Shown here one piece after another: positions 12,702 through 21,900 of a stretch of DNA of 23,479 bases (positions within the stretch are counted from its first letter, which is position 1; every line of letters begins with the position of its first letter). The position numbers and the translations under genes were made by a program. The DNA is from M3007 sp041736625 (GTDB lineage Bacteria; Bacteroidota; Bacteroidia; Chitinophagales; Saprospiraceae). The DNA lies in contig JBGSTG010000074.1 in NCBI GenBank assembly GCA_041736625.1, positions 1 through 23,479 of the forward strand, in the 5' to 3' direction. Under the pieces are notes generated by a model. It did no database searches. It was given only the letters and a program-made list of their open reading frames with translations, and was not told the DNA's origin.

Positions 12702-15176
12702 ATGCTTCTCGATCGAAACCCACAGCTCGATCTGGCCTTCGAGTATGTGAACAACACCAGCGCCCACGTTTTCCTCACGGGCAAGGCCGGCACCGGCAAA
12801 ACCACTTTCCTGCACCGCATCCGCGCCGATTCGGCCAAGCGGCTGGCGGTGGTTGCCCCTACCGGCGTGGCGGCCATCAACGCGGGCGGTATGACCATCC
12901 ATTCGCTGTTCCAGCTGCCCTTCGGCCCTTTCCTGCCCGGAAACCGCCACGACGCTGCCCGACAGCGCCGGTTCTCCAAAGAAAAGATCAACCTCATCCG
13001 CAGCCTCGACCTGCTGGTGATCGACGAGATCAGCATGGTGCGCGCCGATGTGCTCGACGGCATCGACGACGTGCTGCGCCGATACCGCGACTTCGCCCGG
13101 CCCTTCGGCGGCCTGCAACTGCTCATGATCGGCGACCTGCACCAGCTGCCGCCCGTAGCCAAGGACGACGAGTGGCAAATGCTGCGCGCCTACTACGACA
13201 CGCCCTACTTCTTCAGCAGCCAGGCCCTGCGGCAGGCCGCGCCGGTGGTGATCGAGCTCAAGCACATCTACCGGCAGTCCGACCGCTTCTTCATCGACCT
13301 GCTCAACCGGGTGCGCGAACGCCGCCTCGACGCGGAGGTGCTCGATACCCTCAACAGCCGCTACGTGCCCGACTTCAGGCCGGCCGACGAAGACGCCTAC
13401 ATCACCCTCAGCACCCACAACGCCACCGCCCAGGAGATCAACGCCCAGCGCCTGTCCGAAACCCCGGGAACGCTGTTCCGCTTCCGGGCCGAGATCACCG
13501 GCGACTTTCCGGCTTACGCGTACCCAACTGACGAAGACCTGGCCCTCAAGGTGGGCGCCCAGGTGATGTTCGTTAAAAACGACATCTCGCGCGACAAGCG
13601 CTACTACAACGGTAAAATCGGCAAAATCAGCGCGATCAAGGACAGCACCATCACGGTGCAATGCCCGGGCGAGTCGGAAACCATCACCGTTTCGCCGGTC
13701 GAATGGCAGAACCTCAAATATTCGCTCAACGCGCAGACCAAATCGGTGACCGAAGACGTCGCCGGCACGTTCACCCAGCTGCCCCTTCGCCTGGCCTGGG
13801 CCATCACCATCCACAAGAGCCAGGGACTTACGTTCGAAAAGGTTATCCTCGACGCCCAGTCGGCCTTCGCCCACGGGCAAGTGTACGTGGCGCTCAGCCG
13901 CTGCAAAAGCTTTGAGGGCATCGTGCTGCGCTCCCGGATCAGCGCCTCGGGCATCAAAACCGACAGCACGGTGCAGCACTTCAGCGAGGCGGCGGCCAAA
14001 AACGAGCCGGACGAAGCCCACCTGCACCGCGCCAAGGCGGTCTCTCAGCAGGCGCTGCTCGAGGAGCTGTTTCAGTTTGCTGCTGTGCAAAAACCGCTGG
14101 AGCAGTTGCGCCGGGCTTTTCTGGAAAACGAGGGCAGCCTGCACGCGGATGCGGTGGCGCAGGTAAAAACCATTGCGGAAAAGGCGGCCTCGCTTTACGC
14201 GGTGGCCGGTAAGTTCCGGCCTGAACTGCAGAACCACTTCCGGTCCGACGTGCTCCCAGAGGCGGACGAGGCCCTGCAGACCCGCGTGCAGAAGGGCGCA
14301 GCCTGGTTTGCCGACCAGATCGGCGTCGACCTCCTGCCGGCATTGCACGACGTGCGCGTGGTGAGCGACAACCGCGAGGTGCGCAAAACGGCCACCGAGG
14401 CGCTGGAGACGGCGCAGGCGGCCTTTTTCGTGAAGCACAAGTGCTTCGAAGCGGCGCAAAAGGGCTTTTCCGCATTGGGATACCAGCGCTGTAAGGCGGA
14501 CGCCGAGCTGGACTTCAACATTGAAAAGGCCAAAGCGGCGATGTCGCCCGCCGCCGCCCAGGCGCCGCAGGACGTGCCGCACCCGAAGCTGTTTCAGCAG
14601 TTGAAAAAATGGCGCACCGAAACGGGCGGCGCCCAGGGTGTGGAGTTGTTCCAGATCGTGCCGACTCGCACGCTGCTCGAGATTGTGCAATACCTGCCCG
14701 GCACGCCTGACGCGCTGAAGGCCATCAAGGGCATCGGAAAGGCCAAGCTGGCCCAGTTTGGCGCCGAGATACTGGCCATGGTACAGGCGTACTGCGCGGA
14801 GCACAACCTCCGGACAACCGACGTGGAGCTGCCCGGCGAGGAGAAGACGCCGGTTCGTACAGACACCAAAGTGCTGAGTTTTGAGTTGTTCCGTTCCGGT
14901 AAAACCATCGACGAGATCGCTGCCGAACGCGGGTTTGTGCGCAGCACCATTGAGGGTCATCTGGCGCATTTTGTGGAAACAGGAGAGCTGGATGTGCTGG
15001 AGTTGATCGACGAGGAGGATGCGTCGCAAATAGGGGAGTACCTGGTCGATCATCCGGAGGCCCTGAGCTCGGAAGTGAAGACGCATTTTGGCGACCGGTA
15101 TTCGTACGGGGAGATCAAGTTGGTGATGGCGGACTTTAAAAGAGCGCGAGCGAAAAAATCAGGCGGAATTGGATAA
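12702..15176 (+). CDS. PIF1/RecD-like superfamily 1B DNA helicase with HRDC and HTH_40-like C-terminal domains
   Basis: The protein has 824 aa. Start ATG 12702 (MLLDRNPQLDLAFEYV) is chosen over an in-frame start at 12618 because the extra 28 residues would cross the promoter region and look non-conserved. Motifs: Walker A GKAGTGKTT (27-35), Ia VVAPTGVAAINAGG (50-63), Walker B LLVIDEISMV (104-113), III GDLHQLPPV (144-152), then AITIHKSQGLTFEKVILD and VYVALSRCKS as motifs V and VI. These define a 5'-3' PIF1/RecD-type helicase acting on replication or recombination intermediates, R-loops or G-quadruplexes. C-terminal additions are an HRDC-like domain (about 626-700, LFQQLKKWRTE ... AIKGIGKAKLAQFG) and an HTH_40-like domain (about 724-815, LFRSGKTIDEIAAERGFVRS). 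Both are normally seen behind RecQ. The last 41 bp overlap the convergent sigma-factor gene. Confidence 0.92.
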   Translation: MLLDRNPQLDLAFEYVNNTSAHVFLTGKAGTGKTTFLHRIRADSAKRLAVVAPTGVAAINAGGMTIHSLFQLPFGPFLPGNRHDAARQRRFSKEKINLIRSLDLLVIDEISMVRADVLDGIDDVLRRYRDFARPFGGLQLLMIGDLHQLPPVAKDDEWQMLRAYYDTPYFFSSQALRQAAPVVIELKHIYRQSDRFFIDLLNRVRERRLDAEVLDTLNSRYVPDFRPADEDAYITLSTHNATAQEINAQRLSETPGTLFRFRAEITGDFPAYAYPTDEDLALKVGAQVMFVKNDISRDKRYYNGKIGKISAIKDSTITVQCPGESETITVSPVEWQNLKYSLNAQTKSVTEDVAGTFTQLPLRLAWAITIHKSQGLTFEKVILDAQSAFAHGQVYVALSRCKSFEGIVLRSRISASGIKTDSTVQHFSEAAAKNEPDEAHLHRAKAVSQQALLEELFQFAAVQKPLEQLRRAFLENEGSLHADAVAQVKTIAEKAASLYAVAGKFRPELQNHFRSDVLPEADEALQTRVQKGAAWFADQIGVDLLPALHDVRVVSDNREVRKTATEALETAQAAFFVKHKCFEAAQKGFSALGYQRCKADAELDFNIEKAKAAMSPAAAQAPQDVPHPKLFQQLKKWRTETGGAQGVELFQIVPTRTLLEIVQYLPGTPDALKAIKGIGKAKLAQFGAEILAMVQAYCAEHNLRTTDVELPGEEKTPVRTDTKVLSFELFRSGKTIDEIAAERGFVRSTIEGHLAHFVETGELDVLELIDEEDASQIGEYLVDHPEALSSEVKTHFGDRYSYGEIKLVMADFKRARAKKSGGIG

Positions 15177-15738
15177 ATAAACTGGTGATTAGCAGGCCTT
15201 CAGGAATGGACTTCAGTAATGCCAGGAAACGTCGCCGGCACAGGCAGGTTTCTTTTTTGGCCACGTTGCTATTGGCGTACCCCATGACCTGGGCAATATC
15301 GTCCATAGAGTAACCCAACTGATATAAGACTAAAATATTCCTGCATTTGTCATTTAGTTGTTCCAGCAGTTTACCCAGTTGTTCCCGTCTTTCGGAAAGC
15401 AGGTAGTCCTGCTCCGGATCGCCTGAGGCAGGAAGTTCAGGCGGGTGATCTGTATGCAAGAAAGGCGATTTGCTGTTTCGGCGGCGTTCGTTGAGCCAGT
15501 GCTGCCGTACAATGCCCATGAAGTAAGCATCCAGCGAGCCTTCTCCTCTGTAGTCGCCTTGACGAACCTTGCGATCGAGTACAATGACGGCCTCCTGATA
15601 CACATCCTCCCCGTCCTGGCGGTTGCCCCTCTGTCGGCATACATGCGCGATGGTTTTTTGCCGCAGCACATTGTTTTCAAAAAGGTCTTTCAGGGCGACC
15701 TGATATAGAGCTAATCTTTCTCCGGGCACTGCTCTCAT
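15136..15738 (-). CDS. ECF-type RNA polymerase sigma factor
   Basis: The protein has 200 aa from the ATG at 15738 (MRAVPGERLALYQ); an in-frame start at 15810 would add 24 Lys/Ile-rich residues from AT-rich intergenic DNA and is less likely. Region 2 spans about 40-90 (DVYQEAVIVLDRKV, SLDAYFMGIVRQHWLNERRR), with the DAYFMGIVRQ segment typical of -10 recognition. Region 4 spans about 120-175 (LLEQLNDKCRNILVLYQLGY, SMDDIAQVMGYANSNVAKK). No anti-sigma gene is adjacent. The C-terminus is unusual: about 20 hydrophobic residues (GLLITSLFIQFRLIFSLALF) follow region 4 and are encoded partly inside the 3' end of the convergent helicase gene. It is divergent from the giant surface-protein gene, whose expression it might direct. 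Sigma identity is firm; the target genes are not known. Confidence 0.88.
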   Translation of the reverse strand: MRAVPGERLALYQVALKDLFENNVLRQKTIAHVCRQRGNRQDGEDVYQEAVIVLDRKVRQGDYRGEGSLDAYFMGIVRQHWLNERRRNSKSPFLHTDHPPELPASGDPEQDYLLSERREQLGKLLEQLNDKCRNILVLYQLGYSMDDIAQVMGYANSNVAKKETCLCRRRFLALLKSIPEGLLITSLFIQFRLIFSLALF

Positions 15739-15745
15739 AGTCCAG

Positions 15746-15775
15746 TTTTGTGTAATAAAACATTGTTTAATTTTG
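15746..15775 (+). promoter_or_regulatory. Candidate promoter for the giant surface-protein gene
   Basis: TTTTG (15746-15750), 17 bp, TAATTTTG (15768-15775) matches the housekeeping Bacteroidota pattern. Predicted start near 15783 leaves a leader of about 157 nt before ATG 15940. It lies just upstream of the sigma-factor start (15738) and points away from it. The AT-rich setting raises the chance of a random match; a GTAAC sequence near 15848 could instead be an ECF-type -35, which was not resolvable. Confidence 0.35.
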
Positions 15776-15939
15776 ATTTTAAAATATTGTGTTTCGATTT
15801 CGACACACAAAGTAAAGCAAAGTTTTTTGTTAATTTTATGTAAAGTGGTAACCTGAAGGCAGAAATATGAACACTATATGGTGTGCAGCGTCACACATCA
15901 CCTGTTGGTCCAACACAACATTTACCTAAAACCTTAGCG

Positions 15940-18900
15940 ATGAAACCTGTTTACTGCCTTTTTCTGCTTTTCCTGGTCAGCCGTGAAAGCCTGTCACAAA
16001 CCTTTCAAATACAGTACGGTACTACCTTTGATAATGCCTTTACGAAGATCATTCCGAGTGGTTCCGAGTTTTATGTCTTGGGACACGACCAGGCTGCGGC
16101 CGGATCGCCGGGCCGGGCAACGGTGACCCGCCTGGACGCAATCGGGCAACATTTGTGGACACTGAGTCTCGACATAGGTTCTGCCTGGCTGGATGCTGTT
16201 GAAACCCCCGCTGGCGGTCTTTTGGTGGTGGGCCAAACCTTACCTGCCGACCCAACGAACAAGAGCCTCGCCGGACTGGTCACTCCTGCCGGCGCTTTTA
16301 GCTGGGTGCGCAGTTATGAAGCACCCGGACGAGAGGCTTTCACCCGCATTGTGCGCAATCCTGTACCCCAAAGTGCCGCATTTCCTTATTACGTCCTTGG
16401 GGCGCAAAATGACCCGAGCGGGAATGCCACCCACGATGATGTGGTGCTGTGGAACATGGATGAACAGGGAAATTCCAACTGGAAAAAGCTGTTTCCGAGT
16501 ACCGGGGACGATGAATTTGCGCGCGATATGGAGGCTCTACCCACCGGCGACCTAATGCTGGCAGGAAATTTAAATATCGACGGGGGGATATTCCTCTTTG
16601 ACAACACAGGGGCGCACAAAGGTGGCCTGATTACCTTCGGTACTAATTTCACTTTTGCCGATCTTTTTCAGGCCAGTGGTGGCAATTTTTACGCAGTGGG
16701 CAATACCTTTCCGGGTGTTAACGCCTACCTGATCAAATACGATGCCGATTTGCTGCCGGTCTGGGAAGCGAACCTCAACGGATTGTCGGCTATCAGCCAG
16801 GTGTGGGAAGCGCCTGGTGGAGGTATTTACGTGACGGGCACAGGTCCGTTTGGTGGCAGGGTGAGGGCGGTGGTGATGCGCTTCACAGACCCTGGAAGCG
16901 GTCCTGTGTTGCAGTGGACCCGGTACCTCGACAACGGAGAAACCGTCTATCAGGGCGGTGCTACAGCCTTCCTGCCCCCGAATCGGATGGCCTTTGTAGA
17001 CGGGCGTATACCGACGTCTGGAGGCTTTGGACAATTGTGCGCTTTCATATCGGTGAGCGACCTGGATTTGACCACTTGTGTCACCGCATCCACCACCATT
17101 TTTGTGTCGTCCAACGCTTTGTTTTATAACGGTCCGTCATTACCCTCTTTCGAATTTACCGACACAATTCCCGGCGCTGATTTGCTGAGTTCGGCCCTAA
17201 ACTGGCAACAGGAATTCATTTGTGCGCCCTGTAAGGCGGGATTTACCTTTCAGGCCAATGGAAGCTGTGGCGACTTTAACTTCACGAACACTTCTACCGG
17301 GTCTTCATCGCTGACCTACGCGTGGACGTTTGGGGATCCGGCCAGCGGAACCAACAACACATCGGTAGCCCAAGACCCGACGCATCAGTTCAGCGTTTGC
17401 GGCAATTTCAAGGTTTGCCTCAAGATCACAGATAGCAATTGTGAGGATTCGATTTGCCAGACGGTGGTGTTCTTTGACCAGGTGAAGCCGGTAATCACTT
17501 GTCCCGCCAACCAGGTTATACAGGCGAGTGGCTGCCCGGTGTCGGTCTACAACATCCCTCCAACCCAGGTGTCCGACGACTGCAGTACGCCATCTGTCGG
17601 ATATATCATTACGGGCACTTCCTCCGGGTTTGGGCCCAATAACGCCAGCGGACAGCAATTCAACCAAGGCGTGTCAACGGTTGTGTATACGGCCACAGAC
17701 CATTGTGGCAACTCGGCGAGTTGTTCGTTCAACGTGGACGTGTTGTGCGCCCCGGGAGGCAGTTCCAGGCTATGTGGCCAGTCGGTGCTCACTTGTTTTT
17801 CAGGGTTCAATAACCCCAATTCCCCCACTTCAGGGCTAAACGCCAACGGCAACGTGGTCGCTTTTGTCGATCCCAGGGCCCTGACCAATGTTTCGCCCAA
17901 CGGAATGGACGCCTCCAACCCGGTCAACGGTCTGCCGAACGTGCCTATGGTGAAAGATCCACAATGGGTGTATAGCCGGATGGGTCAGGTATTCGGGCTG
18001 GCCATCGACGCCAATGAATTTGTGTACGCTACCGCTTCCTCCATTTATGGAAAGTTCACCGACCCGTTCAACGTGGACGTGACTTTCGGAACGGCGGGTG
18101 CCGGTGGGATTTACAAAATTGACCCGTCCACCGGCACGGTAACGGATTTTGTTAAAACCAACAGCGTCAACCCCAACACAATCGGAACGAATTTCATTTA
18201 CAACACCGGATCGGGTCTGGGCAATATTTGCTACGACAAGCAAAACAACCAGTTCTTTGTCACTAATTTTACCGACGGCAAAATATATCGGATCGACATC
18301 AATGGTATTGTACTGAGTACGTACGATCATCCCGGCAGCCTGACTTTCCCATCCAATCCTCCGGGGAATACCTTTATTCCGTTGGGCGACCGCCCATACG
18401 GCATTCAGATGCACCCGCTAAACGGCCGGCTGTACTATGCCGTCTGGCGGGAGGACCTGGGCCGCCAAAGCGGGACGGTGAGCAATGAAGTCTGGTCGAT
18501 CGCGTTGGATGGCACCGGCAATTTCATGGGGGCTGCTACGCTGGTCCTGCAAATACCGCCCATGCCCAGCGTATCCTATTCGAACGCGCCTTCCGACCTG
18601 GCCTTTTCGCAGAGTGGAAAAATGTTGATTGGAGAACGGACGACCAGCCGGGACTGGCCGCTGGTCATTGGAAGTCCTGCTCATGACTCCCGGGTACTGG
18701 AATATTGTTGTGATCCGGTTTGGGCGCCGCCGCTTACCTTTTATGTGGGAAACCTTAGCACCAGTACCAATTGTGCCGGAGGGGTCGATTACGGCTATGC
18801 CGGATATGATTTTATTCAGAATAAACCGGTTAATTGCGACGGACTGATCTGGAGCACAGGTGATGCCTTGAAATTTGGTACCGGATTCAATCCCTATGTG

Positions 18901-21900
18901 AATGATTATGAAGTGGTATACGGGTTGGCCGGCGCGCTTGTTTCCGGCAACAGCAATGTACCCTTCTCGGCCAACTGGGTGAAAACAACCAGTTACTATA
19001 TCGACATGGGATTGCCCGGTAAAACCGAGTTTGGCGACGTAGAGGTATTTAAATGCGCATGCGACGGCAAACCCGACTTTCCTTGCGATTCGCTGTGGGT
19101 GACCAAGACCCAGCCAAACCCCGGTACATGCTGTTTCAACATGACCCTCGACGTTCACGCGGGGCCCTTGGCCTACCTCGAAGCCGAAAGCCTGACCCCG
19201 GGCGTGGTGTTCAACAACGTCACCCTAAACAACACCTTCGCGTGGGCAGGCAACCCCACCGGAACACTCCTGCCGATCAAGCACAACCCGTTGCAAGGCA
19301 TCCCGCAGGGTACCTACCCTAACGCCCTCCAGTTTTGCCTGGCCAATATCCAGAACCCGAGCCAGGTACCGCAGTGTGTTGTGTTCCGTTGGTATGTCAA
19401 AGGACCTGACGACGTTCCTTACCTCGCCTGTACGGACACGTGTTACTTCGAGTGCCCGGTACCCGTGCCGGCCGACACCTGTGTGGTGGTGAAAACCGAC
19501 AGCATTGCCTGCGACCCGGCCAATCCCAAGGAGTACTGCCTGTTCCTGACGGTGGAAAATACCAGCATTGACCCGACATTTATTGCCAACCAGTTGATCA
19601 TGAGTGGTCTGACGCCCGGCTTTTCCTTTAAGCCTTGTCCACCGCCCGTTATCAGCGCCACTGCGCCGTCCATTGCCCTCAACCTGATCCCGACCCTGGC
19701 ACCCGGCAACACCAGCAACCTGCTGTGCGTCAAACTGGTAGCATTGTCTCCTGTGATCACACCCACGGTGGTGTGTATGAACCTGGGTCTGTCGGGCAAC
19801 AACGATTGTTGTCACAGTAGCATTCCGTTCTGCGTGACACTTGAGCCCTGCTGCGATCCCTGCGAGGATAGGGGTGTTACGGTGCAGACCACCGACCCGG
19901 ACTCCTGCTGTCATTCACTGGACATCACCAACGACTGCAACTACAATTTCTTCACCAAACTTGAGCTCGAATTGATCACTCCGGGTGTTATTTTCGGCTC
20001 GCACTTCACTGGCGGGGCCAATCCCGGGGACTGGAACAACCCAATTTCGCAAAACAACCTCATCCAGTGGCAACACGTGTCGGGCTACATCCCGAACGGC
20101 ACAATTGCCGGTCTCATCAATTTCTGCCTGGATGAGATCAACAACCCCGGCGAGATACCTCAAACGGTGGTGCTGCACTGGTATACCACTGGCGCCAACG
20201 GGAAAGACAGCATTGCCTGTTCGGATACGCTTGTATTTGACTGTCCGCAACAGGATTTCCCCTGTATCCAGGTGCTTGATAGTAAAATACTGTGTAAACA
20301 AGACGCCGGCGGAAACGTCTACTACGAGTACATGCTGACCTTCCAGAACACCTCCTCGCCTCCGCACACGGCCGATGAATTGGTGTTCAGCCAGATTGGC
20401 CCGCCGCCCGTCGTTGTGTTCCCCAACCCCATATCACTGTCGCCTCCGCTACTGCCCAACGGCATTACTACCATTACGACCAACCTATTCGGCTCGGGCC
20501 TGAGTCCAGGCGACAAGCTCACTTTTGAGGTGCGGTTGCACGATTCGACCGATCCGGACAACTGGTGCTGTTTCGAAGGGGATACCTTGTGCATTTTTAT
20601 TCCACCCTGCGACACCTGCGTTTGTCAGCCTAACCTTACCCTTTCACAGAGCGGGGTGGAATACCCGGTTTTCTGCGATCCACATACGGGGTTCATTCCT
20701 GTGCTGCCGTGTCCAGCCGATGATGTTGTGATCTCGGGTTTCTTTGGATGTGTAGACCCTGTAACCGGGCAGCCTTGCCTGCCGTCTCCAGTGGTTTATG
20801 AATTGGTATTACCGGATGGCAGCATTTATTCGGGCTCCACCAACAACTTCCCGGCCTATATTCTTCCCAAAGCCGATGGGGATGACCCGGGGTTCTATTG
20901 TCTGACGTTTACCACGATTTGCCCCGGAACATTCGATACCTGTGTCTGCAAAGTAACCTGGATCAGGGAAGCCTGCGACTCCTGCTGCACCGACTTTAAT
21001 GCTTTTTGCAACCGCATTGAAAATGCGGTGACCATTAGTACGGACAACTCGCTTTGCAAGGCAACACTCCGTGTGGACAGCTTGCCCAATTGCGATTTCA
21101 TCGACTGGGTGGACTGGGGGGACAACCAACAGGACGGCGGAAACCTGGCCAGTGGCGGCATGGCCATGCACCAATATGCCGGGAGTGGAACGTTCGCCAT
21201 TTGTTATTTGGCTATTGAACTGGACGAGGCAACCGGGCTGATCTGTTTTGAAAAAATCATTTGCGATACCATTTCCCTGCTTTGCTCCATGCCTGCCGAT
21301 ACGTGTATAGATCCGCCCGCGGGACTGGTAGCCTGGTGGTCGATGGACGACTTTTCCGGTTCGGTGGTGGCGGACGACATCATAGGTTCAAATGATGGTG
21401 TGCCTATGCCGGGTGGCTCGATCGGTAACCCCGGTGGCCCCGAAACGGTGCCGGGTAAAGTACGGGATGCCCTCCACTACACCAGTCCGGGCAACCGGCA
21501 CGTCGAAGTAGCTGACGATCCAGTCCTGAATTTTGGCTCCGGGGCCTTTACCATCGATGCCTGGATATTCACCAACATGGGCACCCAAACCGAACCTATA
21601 GTAGACAAGCTGGGCAATACGAACAATGGCTATGCCTTATCCATTCAGGGCACATCCCCGTACTACCTGACGCTGGTGCTGGGAACAGGCAACACGGTGG
21701 ATGTGTTGCAAGGGCCGGCGATCACCACGGGTGAATGGAACTTTGTCGCGGTGTCCGTCAACCCACCGACGGCAACCTTCTTCGTGGGCAACAATACCAA
21801 CGGATTAACCCAAATCAGCAACGTCCCTATTAATGGTGTGCCCAACGCTTCCAACCCTGCGCGGACTTTGCGCATCGGGTACAATCCGTTCAATTTGCAT

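Noticed and set aside
12678..15086. An 802-codon open frame on the minus strand opposite the helicase
   Set aside because: It is the antisense shadow of a clear helicase gene in GC-rich DNA. Its His/Arg/Val/Gly-rich translation matches no family I recognise.
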